Of a stretch of 64,000 nucleotides of DNA, positions 42,868-50,609 are shown piece after piece. Made by a program: the position numbers and the translations under genes. Positions within the stretch are counted from its first letter, which is position 1; the number at the start of each line of letters is the position of its first letter. The notes below the pieces were generated by a model. The model did not search any database, was not told the origin of the DNA, and was given only the letters and a program-made list of their open reading frames with translations. The stretch is from Actinomycetota bacterium (GTDB lineage Bacteria > Actinomycetota > Geothermincolia > Geothermincolales > RBG-13-55-18). The stretch is taken from assembly GCA_014360655.1 (NCBI GenBank), contig JACIXC010000006.1:1-64000 (forward strand), written 5' to 3'.

Positions 42868-44298
42868 CTACTTGAGGGCGGCTTTCAAGACCTCGCGGGC
42901 GACGGGGGCAGCCGCGGCCCCGCCGCTCCCGCCGTTCTCGATCACCACGGCGACCACCACGCTGGGGTTCCCGGCCGGGGCGATCCCCAGGAACCAGGCG
43001 TGGGGCGGCTTTCCCTCCACTTCGGCTGTCCCCGTCTTTCCGGCCACCGTCACCCCGGAGATGGCCGCCTGGGTGCCGGTGCCCTTCTCCACCACCTCCA
43101 CCATCATCCGCAGAACTTCCCCCGCCGTTTCCGCCTTGATGGGGCTTCTCCACACGGAGGCCTCGTAGCGTTCGAGGATCTCGGCTCCCCGGCGCACCTC
43201 CTTCAACAGGTGGGGCACCATGATCTTTCCGCCGTTGGCCACAGCGCAACCCGCGAGGCAGAGCTGTAGCGGGGTGAGGAGAAGCTCGCCCTGTCCCACT
43301 CCCGTCCAGGCGAGTGAGACCGCGTCCATCTCCCCGGGCGATGGGATGGTGGAAGTGGAGACCGCGGGGTGGTCGAGCGGGGGCCTGTCGTTGATGCCGA
43401 GACGCTCGGCGCAGTCGACGAGCGCCTCCGCGCCCATGCGCACGGCCAGCTGGGCGAAGTAGGTGTTCACGGAGTAAGCCAATGCCGTTTCCATGGCTAT
43501 GCTGCCGAAGCTGCGCGGGGGGTTCCCGTAGTTGGTCACGCGCGAGCCGCCCACCGACCACACCCCCGGGCAGTCGAAGGCGGTGGAGGCGGGGAGTCCC
43601 TCATCCAGGGCCGCCGCGGCGGTCACCACCTTGAAGCTCGAGCCCGGCGCGTACAGTCCCATGGTGGCGCGGCTCAAGAGGGGACTGTTCGCGTCCGTGG
43701 AGTAAGCCTCCATGGAGGCCTCGGCGGATGACGCCCCGCCCTCCCCCTTCTCCCGGCCCACCAGCGCGTTGGGGTCGAAGGTGGGCCAGGAATAGAGGGC
43801 CAGAACGGCGCCCGTCTTCGGGTTTATGGCCACCACCGCACCCTTGCGCGGACCCAGGGCGGAGGCGGCGGCCTCCTGCACCCGCGAGTCGAGGGTGAGG
43901 TAGAGGTCGTTGCCCTCCTGCAGGACGGCGGTCATCTCCTGCACCCAGCCGCGGGCGGGCTTCCTTCCCAACAGGTAGTCGTTGTACTGGTCCTCGAGGC
44001 CGGTCCTTCCGAACTGCGGGCTGTCGTAACCCAGCACGTGCGCGAAAAGGCCTCCCGCGGGATACCTCCTGCGGTAGCGGAATGGCCCTTCCGTCTCCTC
44101 GCTCTCCGCCAGCATCACGTCGTCGCTGGTATAAACCCTCCCCCGCGCGATGGAGTACTCCTCGACCAGCCTCCTCGTGTTGGCAGGATTTTCCATGAGA
44201 CCCTTCTGCCCCCAGACCTGCAGGTAGCTCAGGTTTATCACCAGCACCAGGGTCACCACCACGAAGAAGCCCCCCAGGCGCTTGATGCCCCTATGCAA
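42868..44298 (-). CDS. pbpA: Penicillin-binding protein PbpA (class B transpeptidase)
   Basis: A protein of 476 residues, as for actinobacterial PbpA. One N-terminal transmembrane helix (about 9-28) precedes a short dimer region and the transpeptidase domain. Active-site motifs: Ser220-x-x-Lys223 (PGSSFK), YSVN (SxN) and KTGT. It cross-links peptidoglycan with RodA. The TTG start overlaps the rodA stop by 8 bases (TTGCATAG) and has GGGAGGTGG upstream. The coupling with rodA is the usual arrangement for an elongation/division SEDS-bPBP pair. Confidence 0.95.
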   Translation of the reverse strand: MHRGIKRLGGFFVVVTLVLVINLSYLQVWGQKGLMENPANTRRLVEEYSIARGRVYTSDDVMLAESEETEGPFRYRRRYPAGGLFAHVLGYDSPQFGRTGLEDQYNDYLLGRKPARGWVQEMTAVLQEGNDLYLTLDSRVQEAAASALGPRKGAVVAINPKTGAVLALYSWPTFDPNALVGREKGEGGASSAEASMEAYSTDANSPLLSRATMGLYAPGSSFKVVTAAAALDEGLPASTAFDCPGVWSVGGSRVTNYGNPPRSFGSIAMETALAYSVNTYFAQLAVRMGAEALVDCAERLGINDRPPLDHPAVSTSTIPSPGEMDAVSLAWTGVGQGELLLTPLQLCLAGCAVANGGKIMVPHLLKEVRRGAEILERYEASVWRSPIKAETAGEVLRMMVEVVEKGTGTQAAISGVTVAGKTGTAEVEGKPPHAWFLGIAPAGNPSVVVAVVIENGGSGGAAAAPVAREVLKAALK

Positions 44299-45757
44299 CC
44301 TCCCCACCTCCCGCGGAAACGCACAACAGCAGTCCAAGCAGCAGGAAGTTGCTCACCAGCGAGCTCCCCCCGTAGCTCACGAAGGGGAGCGTTATGCCGG
44401 TGAGGGGAAGCAGCCTGGTCACCCCGCCCATGATGATGAAGGATTGCAGGCCGACGATGGCCGACAGCCCCACCGCCAGCAGCCTCCCGAAATCGTCGGG
44501 GCAACGCAGGGCCACGTACAGTCCGCGGCAGGTGAAGGCGAGGTAGAGGAGGGCCAGGGCCACCGCCCCGAAGAGGCCGAGTTCCTCCCCCGCCGAGGCG
44601 TAGATGAAGTCGGTTTCCACGAAGGGTATGAGGTCCGGGCTTCCCCTTGCCAGGCCGGTTCCCGAGAGGCCGCCGTCCGCGAAGGCGAAGAGGGACTGCG
44701 CTATCTGGTAGCTCTCGCCGTTGACCGTCTGCGGGTCGAGGGGGTCGATCCAGCTCTTGACCCTGCTCTCCACGTGCCCGAAGAGGAAGAAGGTCAGGGT
44801 GGCTCCCGCCAGGAAGAGGACGACCCCCGCGAGCACGAAGGCGGGACGCTCAGTGGACACGTAGATGACGGCCAGGAAGATGCCGAAGAAGAGGAGGGAG
44901 GAGCCGAGGTCGCGCTGGAAGATGAGCAGGAGGAGGGACAACGCCCACATGGTGAGCAGGGGGCCGAGGTCCCGCGGTCGGGGAAGGTTGAGCCCCAGCA
45001 CCTTCTTGCCCGCGGAGGCGATGAGCTCCCTGCGCTCCGCCAGGTAGGCGGCGAAGAACACGGCGAGCAGTATCTTGGCGAGCTCCGAGGGTTGCAGGCG
45101 CAGGGGCCCGAAGACCAGCCACAGCCTCGCCCCGTTCACCTCCCGTCCCAGGATCATGGTGGAGAAGAGAAGCGCCAGACCGAGCAGGGCAAGGGTGTAG
45201 CGGTACCTCTCCATGAGCCTGTAGTCGCGCAGGAGGGCGACCAGGAGGAGCATGGCGAGCATCCCCACCCCCATCCATATCAACTGCAGCCTGGCCATGT
45301 GCGCGTTGAGGCGCAGGAGGAGGACCATGCCCACCAGGCAAAGGGCGGCGGCGAGCGGCAGGAGGACCGGGTCGGCGTGCGGGCGCAGGCCGCGCAGAAC
45401 GAGGTGGGCGAGGAGGAAAGCCGCGCAGAGCAGCAGGGGATATGTCACGTTCGCGGCCACCACCCTGCCCTCGCGGGCCAGGTCCAGGGAAACCCATCCC
45501 AGGAAGGATACGGGAAAGGCGGCCCCGAGGAGCAGCAGTTCTTTCCAGCGCGCCCCCGTGCCGGGAGCAGCCGTTCCCGCGCCCCCGCCTGACGCTCCGC
45601 CTGCCGCTCCGCCGCCCGCCCGCGCGCGGCCCGCACGTGCTCCGCCGGCCGGCACGCCGCGCGCGCCGTCGCTCCCGCCCTTTCCCGCCGCGACCTTCAT
45701 GCCCGCATCGGCCCTTCCGCGCCCGTACCCTCCGGTCTCCCTTCCGGGGCCGCTCAT
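44291..45757 (-). CDS. rodA: SEDS glycosyltransferase RodA/FtsW
   Basis: A protein of 488 residues. A low-complexity Gly/Ala/Arg cytosolic tail (about 1-70) precedes about 10-12 transmembrane helices. SEDS signatures: REVNGARLWL, LQPSELAKI, FQRDLGSSL (with the essential Asp), GESYQIAQSLFAFADGG, TDFIYASAGEELG, GITLPFVSYGGSS. It polymerises lipid II into glycan strands. ATG overlaps the pstP stop (ATGA). The disordered N-terminal tail is longer than in most RodA proteins. RodA is chosen over FtsW from its place next to pbpA and pstP. Confidence 0.95.
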   Translation of the reverse strand: MSGPGRETGGYGRGRADAGMKVAAGKGGSDGARGVPAGGARAGRARAGGGAAGGASGGGAGTAAPGTGARWKELLLLGAAFPVSFLGWVSLDLAREGRVVAANVTYPLLLCAAFLLAHLVLRGLRPHADPVLLPLAAALCLVGMVLLLRLNAHMARLQLIWMGVGMLAMLLLVALLRDYRLMERYRYTLALLGLALLFSTMILGREVNGARLWLVFGPLRLQPSELAKILLAVFFAAYLAERRELIASAGKKVLGLNLPRPRDLGPLLTMWALSLLLLIFQRDLGSSLLFFGIFLAVIYVSTERPAFVLAGVVLFLAGATLTFFLFGHVESRVKSWIDPLDPQTVNGESYQIAQSLFAFADGGLSGTGLARGSPDLIPFVETDFIYASAGEELGLFGAVALALLYLAFTCRGLYVALRCPDDFGRLLAVGLSAIVGLQSFIIMGGVTRLLPLTGITLPFVSYGGSSLVSNFLLLGLLLCVSAGGGEVA

Positions 45758-46539
45758 CCCCGTTTCCACCGCCGTACCTTCCTCGCTCGCTCGTCGGGGC
45801 CGCCCCTCCCGCCCGCGGGTTCACGAGGCAGGTCGCCCTCCTCCAGGTCGATGACGACCACGGTGACGTTGTCCTCCCCTCCCCTGGCGTTCGCCTCCGC
45901 GACCAGGTTGCGGCAGCATTCCTCCGTGTCCCGCACGCCCAGGAGTATCTTTTCCAGTTCCTCGTCCTCCAGGTGCGACGTCAGGCCGTCGGTGCACAAG
46001 AGGACCCTGTCACCCGCGCGCAGGTCGGGAGAGGAGAGGTCCACGACCAGGCGGCTTTCCATGCCGAGAGCCCTCAGGATAACGTTGCGACGTGGGTGTA
46101 CGCGCGCCTGTCGCGGGGTGAGGAACCCCTCCCTCACCATCTTCGCCACCAGCGAGTGGTCGCGGGTCAGGGAGGCCAGTCCTCCCTCGCGTAGCAGGTA
46201 GGCGCGGCTGTCCCCCACGTGCCCCAGGAACGCGCCCTCCTCCAGCAGGAGCACGGTGAACGTGGTGCCCATCCCCTCCAGGGAAGGGTTTTCCGCGGCC
46301 ATGCGGGAGATGAATTCGTTGGCCGCCAGGATGCCCTCGTGAAGCCTTTTCAGGGGAGGCAGACGCCTGTTCTTTTCCTCGAAGTACAGGAAACGCTCCA
46401 CGGCGGCGGAGCTGGCCACCTCCCCCGCGCGGTGGCCCCCCATGCCGTCGGCGACGATGAAGATGCGCCCGTCCGCATGCCAGCTGTCCTCGTTGTTCTC
46501 CCGGACCCTGCCGACGTCAGAAAGGCCCGCGTAGCGCAT
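45754..46539 (-). CDS. pstP: PP2C-type Ser/Thr phosphatase PstP
   Basis: A protein of 261 residues. All PPM motifs are present: GLSDVGRVRENNEDSW, VADGMGGHRAGE, GTTFTVLLL, GHVGDSRAYLLR, TRDHSLV, LCTDGL and GEDNVTVVV. These give the Asp ligands for two Mn2+/Mg2+ ions. It removes phosphate from PknB and its substrates. Unlike mycobacterial PstP, it has no transmembrane or extracellular part and ends in a basic tail, so it is cytosolic. GAGAGGAGAAGG lies before the ATG. It overlaps rodA. Confidence 0.96.
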   Translation of the reverse strand: MRYAGLSDVGRVRENNEDSWHADGRIFIVADGMGGHRAGEVASSAAVERFLYFEEKNRRLPPLKRLHEGILAANEFISRMAAENPSLEGMGTTFTVLLLEEGAFLGHVGDSRAYLLREGGLASLTRDHSLVAKMVREGFLTPRQARVHPRRNVILRALGMESRLVVDLSSPDLRAGDRVLLCTDGLTSHLEDEELEKILLGVRDTEECCRNLVAEANARGGEDNVTVVVIDLEEGDLPREPAGGRGGPDERARKVRRWKRG

Positions 46540-46622
46540 TCCTTCTCCTCTCCGGGGAAATCCCCGCGCCGTCCCCGTTCCCTCCCGCGTAGCCACGTCG
46601 GCCGCGGGACGGCGCGCGGGTC

Positions 46623-47069
46623 CTAACGCCTGAACTCCATCAGGGTGTTCCCTACCTTGATGCTGTCGCCTCCCCGCAACTCGGTCGGGTAATTGATGCG
46701 CCGACCGTTGACGTAGGTTCCGTTGGTGCTGCCCAGGTCCTCGATGTAAAACCTCCCCTCTACCTGGTAAAGTTTGGCATGCAGGTTGGAGGCGAATTCG
46801 TCCTGCAGGCAGAGGGAACACTCGGGCGCGCGCCCGATCAGCATCTCCCTGCTCGCGTCCCAGTCCACGCGGCGCCGCCGGCCTTCCCTCTCCGCGAGCA
46901 GGAGGAAGGGCCCGCGCTTCCCGCTCACCTTGCGTGCCGGCCGGCGCTCCCCCTGTGCCTCCCGGCCCGGACTCAGTTCCCGGTAGATGGTCCTCGCTAC
47001 CAGGAGGACGAAGACGTAAAGCAGGAAGAGGAAGGCGTATCTCAGGGTCACGTAGACTATCTCCGGCAA
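46623..47069 (-). CDS. fhaB: FHA-domain protein FhaB (membrane)
   Basis: A protein of 148 residues. An N-terminal transmembrane helix (about 6-26), a basic linker (about 30-65) and a C-terminal FHA domain (about 75-148) with phosphothreonine-binding residues: IGR, SNLHAKLY and DLGSTNGTYVNG. It reads phospho-Thr marks made by PknB near the wall-synthesis machinery. The TTG start has GGGGACAGG upstream. It lies 83 bases before pstP. Confidence 0.94.
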   Translation of the reverse strand: MPEIVYVTLRYAFLFLLYVFVLLVARTIYRELSPGREAQGERRPARKVSGKRGPFLLLAEREGRRRRVDWDASREMLIGRAPECSLCLQDEFASNLHAKLYQVEGRFYIEDLGSTNGTYVNGRRINYPTELRGGDSIKVGNTLMEFRR

Positions 47070-47202
47070 GACCTGTCCCCTTCCTTTCCCATCTTTTCCC
47101 TGTCCCGGAGGAACACCCGGCGCCCGAGCTCGCCGATGGAGGCCGCCGGCAGGGCTCGTCCCCCTCCTCTCCCCCGTCCGATCCCTTGCGGCGTCGTATT
47201 CA

Positions 47203-47946
47203 TCACTCTCCCGGGGGCGGGCTCGCCGCATCTCCGAGGAGCCCGAACCCCATTTCCACGTCGCCGCACCGCAGGATATCCCCCTCCTCGAGCAGCCTCT
47301 CCCGTATGCGGCGTCCCCCCACCAGGGTCCCGTTGGTGCTGCCCAGGTCGCGCAGGACGTAACCCTCGGGGAGTCGCTCTATCTCCGCGTGGAACCGGGA
47401 GACGCTGGGATCCGGGAGCACGACGTCGTTCTCGGCCGCCCTTCCGATGCGCGTCCTCGTCCCCTCCATGACGTGGCGCGAGCCCGCCGCGCGCCCGTTC
47501 AGGACGGTGAGCACTCCCGGCCGCGTTTCCCCGCCGCGGCGGGCGGGCGCGCCCGCCGCGCCCTCGACGCCGCGCTTTTCCTCGCCGAAGGAGGAGCGCA
47601 CCTCGAACTCCCCCTTTCCCAGCCCCTCCTCTTTTTGAAATGCAAGGCGGGGGCGGCTCGACAGGTGGTAATGCTCCCGGTTCGCGTACCCGATGACCAG
47701 GGATTCCAGCTCCGCGGCAAGGGAGGGTAACACCCCGGAGAGGTGTTCGTAGTCCACGGGGCTGAGCAGCACGGTGAAGCGGTGCGGCGCCTGTACCCCG
47801 TTCACCCCCAGCACGCGGGCGTCGTCCATCTCCTTCATCACGCGGCGCGCGATCTCCAGGGGATGAACGTCTCCCTTGAAAACCTTTGCGAAAGGCCCCT
47901 CGAAGGCCTTTTCAAGGCTCTTCTCGAAGCGGCGTAACAGTCCCAT
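47203..47946 (-). CDS. fhaA: DUF3662-FHA protein FhaA
   Basis: A protein of 247 residues. The N-terminal DUF3662 domain (1-115) has MGLLRRFEKSLEKAFEGPFA and 'VHPLEIARRVMKEMDD'. A variable linker leads to a C-terminal FHA domain (about 160-247) with RIGRAAENDVVLPD, SRFHAEIE and DLGSTNGTLVGG. FhaA binds phosphorylated wall-synthesis partners. ATG has GAGGGAGATG upstream. The start region is duplicated 73 bases upstream (see repeat at 47941-48049). It is the first gene of the cluster. Confidence 0.95.
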   Translation of the reverse strand: MGLLRRFEKSLEKAFEGPFAKVFKGDVHPLEIARRVMKEMDDARVLGVNGVQAPHRFTVLLSPVDYEHLSGVLPSLAAELESLVIGYANREHYHLSSRPRLAFQKEEGLGKGEFEVRSSFGEEKRGVEGAAGAPARRGGETRPGVLTVLNGRAAGSRHVMEGTRTRIGRAAENDVVLPDPSVSRFHAEIERLPEGYVLRDLGSTNGTLVGGRRIRERLLEEGDILRCGDVEMGFGLLGDAASPPPGE

Positions 47947-48049
47947 CACGGCATCTCCCTCAGGATCCCCCTCCACGCCGCGAATTCGCCCGTACCATCA
48001 CCATGCCAGGAAGTCCCATCACGTCATCTCCCTCGGGATCCCCCTCCAC
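47941..48049. repeat. 36-bp direct repeat, 73-bp tandem duplication at the fhaA start
   Basis: 47941-47976 and 48014-48049 match in 34 of 36 bases. The repeat contains the Shine-Dalgarno region and ATGGGA of fhaA. The second copy overlaps the end of the upstream gene. It marks a recent local duplication. Confidence 0.85.
47960..48019 (-). CDS. Possible 19-codon leader ORF before fhaA
   Basis: The duplicated start site gives an ATG at 48019 with the same GAGGGAGATG ribosome site as fhaA. It encodes 19 residues (MGLPGMVMVRANS, then an Arg/Gly-rich end) and stops 14 bases before the fhaA ATG, inside the fhaA ribosome site. It could couple translation or be an accident of duplication. No conservation can be judged here. 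Confidence 0.35.
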   Translation of the reverse strand: MGLPGMVMVRANSRRGGGS

Positions 48050-48500
48050 CGATGACGTCCTCCACCTCCGCGATGCGGCCGGGGAACCTGGCCATCTCCA
48101 GGACGATCAGCCCCAGGGACACGGCCGCGACGACGACCCCCCGGAGCATCTCGCCGGTGAAGAGGTAAAGGAACATCCCCAGCACCGAGGACATGCTGGT
48201 GCCCACCCCCTGCAAACCGAAGACCCCCTCGGCGTAGGTCCATCCCTTCTCGCTGTCCCCGATATATGGAAAGAGTTTCCACAGGCGGCGGTAGAGGTAA
48301 AGGTTGAAGAACGCCCACGCGCCCAGGCCGACGGCCACCAGGGCGGCGGTGAGCGCGTTGAGCGAGGCGCTTCCCATGCCGGTGCGCCGCACGGACCATG
48401 GAGAGAGGGCGAGGAAGACGATGAAGGCCAGGAGCACGGCGGGTATTCCCCATCCTATCATGCATAACCTCAAGAGGACCCTCTTCTTCTCCTCCGCCAT
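48024..48500 (-). CDS. Small membrane protein upstream of fhaA, unknown
   Basis: A protein of 158 residues with four hydrophobic helices (about 9-35, 46-70, 93-113, 117-137) and a Gly/Arg tail. ATG at 48500 is favoured because the TATAAT at 48556-48561 overlaps the upstream in-frame ATG at 48557; ATG at 48527 also remains possible. No enzymatic motif is seen. Same strand as the fha cluster and ends 5 bases before the leader ORF, so it may be the first gene of that transcript. Confidence 0.7.
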   Translation of the reverse strand: MAEEKKRVLLRLCMIGWGIPAVLLAFIVFLALSPWSVRRTGMGSASLNALTAALVAVGLGAWAFFNLYLYRRLWKLFPYIGDSEKGWTYAEGVFGLQGVGTSMSSVLGMFLYLFTGEMLRGVVVAAVSLGLIVLEMARFPGRIAEVEDVIGGGGSRGR

Positions 48501-48555
48501 AAACCCGTCTTCCCTCGCGCCGCGCATGAACCCGCGCTCTTTACAGGACAAGTGC

Positions 48556-48561
48556 ATTATA
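48556..48561 (-). promoter_or_regulatory. Extended -10 upstream of the fha cluster
   Basis: GTTGGTATAATGC (TG-n-TATAAT) on the minus strand lies about 55 bases before the membrane-protein start at 48500. It is a good candidate for the promoter of the whole cluster. Confidence 0.55.
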
Positions 48562-48761
48562 CCAACAGCATCGGCGGCCTTAAAAACCCGCGGGCCGGTG
48601 CCGATAAGATAACTTGTGCGGGCCGCGGGGGTTTTCCGCTGCGGCGGGTTGACCGGCAGCCGCGTGGGGTGCGAGCTGCAGTGTTGCGGAAAGGTTAACT
48701 GGCGAGTGATAGAATTAGGTTAACGGATGGCTTTCGTTTCAACGCCATGGAGGTGGCCGTG

Positions 48762-49940
48762 ATGGAATGTCCTTTCCATGCCGGAACCGAAGCGATAACC
48801 GCCTGCGTGCAGTGCGAGACCCCCATCTGCCCGCTCTGCGTATCGGAGAGCAACCAGGTACACCTCTGCCTGAACTGCTACAGGTCCCGCGTGGAGGAGC
48901 TTTCAGCCGTGCTGGGAAGCGCTTCCGTCCGCATGGCCAAGGAGCGCCGCAAGGCGGAGTCCAAGGTGGCGGTCGGACGCCGGGCGAAAGGCAGGGAGAA
49001 GGCGGCGGAAGCCCCGGTCGAGGCGCGCCCGGTCTTCAGCACGGAGGCGGCGGAGCCCATCTGGGAGAAGGAGGGCTTCGAGCCCTCCGCCGGCGAGGAG
49101 GCGGCGGAAGTCGCCGCGGGAATCGCTGCGGGGGTCGCGGCCGCCGAGGTGGTCGCCGAGGTGCCCCTTTCCAAGAAGGAGCTCGCGCGCCTGAAGAAGG
49201 AGGAGGCCAGGCGCCTGAAGGAGGAGAAGAAGCGGGCGCGCAAGGGAGCGGCGCCGGAGATGGCGGAAGCGGGAGCCGCCGAGGTGGTCGCCGAGGTGCC
49301 CCTTTCCAAGAAGGAGCTCGCGCGCCTGAAGAAGGAGGAGGCCAGGCGCCTGAAGGAGGAGAAGAAGCGGGCGCGCAAGGGAGCGGCGCCGGAGATGGCG
49401 GAAGCGGGAGCCGCCGAGGTGGTCGCCGAGGTGCCCCTTTCCAAGAAGGAGCTCGCGCGCCTGAAGAAGGAGGAGGCCAGGCGCCTGAAGGAGGAGAAGA
49501 AGCGGGCGCGCAAGGGAGCGGCGCCGGAGATGGCGGAAGCGGGAGCCGCCGAGGTGGTCGCCGAGGTGCCCCTTTCCAAGAAGGAGCTCGCGCGCCTGAA
49601 GAAGGAGGAGGCCAGGCGCCTGAAGGAGGAGAAGAAGCGGGCGCGCAAGGGAGCGGCGCCGGAGATGGCGGAAGCCCCGGTCATGCCCGAGCCGGCTCCC
49701 TTCTTCGAGCCGGCGCCGGAACCACCCTCCTTCGCGCCTCCCCCCGAGGCCGGCCCCGTTGCGGAACCCGGTAGGAAAGCGGCGGTCACGCCGGACATCA
49801 CCTTTGAATTCCCCATAGAGCCCGCCACGGAGGGCATCAAGCTGCCGCGGCTCGAGGACAGGCTGGAATCCCTGCCGCCGCTGGAGGAGGAGGAAGGGCC
49901 TCCTCCCGGCATGGAACCCCCCGAGGGCTTCTTCGACTAG
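48762..49940 (+). CDS. B-box zinc-finger protein with four perfect 45-residue repeats
   Basis: A protein of 392 residues. ATG at 48762 has GGAGGTG 6 bases upstream. Residues 1-45 form a B-box-type zinc finger (CPFHAG...CVQCETPICPLC...HLCLNC). A linker leads to four identical 45-residue repeats (about 127-305) made of an acidic 'AEVVAEVPLSKKEL' part and a highly charged helix 'ARLKKEEARRLKEEKK'. The C-terminus is Pro/Glu-rich and disordered. No membrane segment is seen. B-box-type fingers at the N-terminus of bacterial proteins usually sit in membrane or peptidase proteins; a Lys/Glu repeat tail is unusual. It ends in a 4-base overlap with the PHP gene. Confidence 0.85.
   Translation: MECPFHAGTEAITACVQCETPICPLCVSESNQVHLCLNCYRSRVEELSAVLGSASVRMAKERRKAESKVAVGRRAKGREKAAEAPVEARPVFSTEAAEPIWEKEGFEPSAGEEAAEVAAGIAAGVAAAEVVAEVPLSKKELARLKKEEARRLKEEKKRARKGAAPEMAEAGAAEVVAEVPLSKKELARLKKEEARRLKEEKKRARKGAAPEMAEAGAAEVVAEVPLSKKELARLKKEEARRLKEEKKRARKGAAPEMAEAGAAEVVAEVPLSKKELARLKKEEARRLKEEKKRARKGAAPEMAEAPVMPEPAPFFEPAPEPPSFAPPPEAGPVAEPGRKAAVTPDITFEFPIEPATEGIKLPRLEDRLESLPPLEEEEGPPPGMEPPEGFFD
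49141..49675 (+). repeat. Four perfect 135-bp tandem repeats inside a coding region
   Basis: Units start at 49141, 49276, 49411 and 49546. All are identical base for base as far as can be read; the last is 130 bases long. The period is a multiple of 3 so the frame is kept. Perfect identity shows recent expansion or gene conversion. Confidence 0.95.
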
Positions 49941-50590
49941 TCGTTGCGGCGCAGGCGGGCCTTCCAGCGTGAGAGCTGCGAGGCCCAGGGGCTGTAGCGC
50001 GAGCCGTGCAGCGTCGCTCCGTGCAGCGAGGAGAGGAATCCGTCCGGACCGGCAAACTCTTCCATCTCGACGAAGACCCTTCCCACGTCCTCCGCCCTGT
50101 GGGCGTCGCTGCCCGCCGACACGAGCAGGCCCTGCCGTGCGGCGAAGGCGGCCGCCCTGCGGTTGGCGCCCCAGTATCGGGGTTTGCCGTTGAGGGCCTC
50201 CAGGGCGTCGATATGGCGGGAGAGTTCCCGCAGGCGCCGTGCAGTCATGCGTTTCAACTTCACGTAGTCGAAGGGGTGGGGGACGACCACCAGCCCCCCC
50301 TGCCGGTGTATGAGCTCCATGGTCTCGTGGGCCGGGAGGCCGGGCGGCACCTCCTCCCGCAGGAAAAGGCCGATGATCTCTCCCTCCACCGACCTTATCT
50401 CCTCGCCGGGGATGATGATGAGCTGCGGGAGAGCGGCGGCGAACTCCAGCCCTCCCCGCAGGGAGTCGTGGTCGGTGACCGCCACGCCCGCCAGTCCCTT
50501 GCGGCGGCAGGCCTCCAGCAGGCCGGCGGCGTCAAGGGTGCTGTCGAAGGAATGGACGGTGTGCACGTGCAGGTCGAGCCGGATCCTCAT
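49937..50590 (-). CDS. PHP-domain phosphoesterase
   Basis: A protein of 217 residues. Metal-binding motifs of the PHP superfamily: DLHVHTVHSFDS (6-17), AVTDHDSLRG, IPGEEIRS, VVPHPFDY, and SAGSDAHRAEDVG. Related small PHP proteins hydrolyse nucleotide or sugar phosphates (e.g. 3',5'-nucleoside bisphosphate). The substrate is not certain. The basic Trp/Arg-rich C-terminus is a tail. It lies 19 bases after the LCP gene, probably one operon. The ribosome site is weak. Confidence 0.92.
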   Translation of the reverse strand: MRIRLDLHVHTVHSFDSTLDAAGLLEACRRKGLAGVAVTDHDSLRGGLEFAAALPQLIIIPGEEIRSVEGEIIGLFLREEVPPGLPAHETMELIHRQGGLVVVPHPFDYVKLKRMTARRLRELSRHIDALEALNGKPRYWGANRRAAAFAARQGLLVSAGSDAHRAEDVGRVFVEMEEFAGPDGFLSSLHGATLHGSRYSPWASQLSRWKARLRRND

Positions 50591-50609
50591 CGCGGCCGCG
50601 TCCCGCCTC

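Noticed and set aside
47203-47976. Longer fhaA beginning 10 codons upstream
   Set aside because: The ATG at 47946 has the ribosome site and matches the conserved FhaA start MGLLRRFE.
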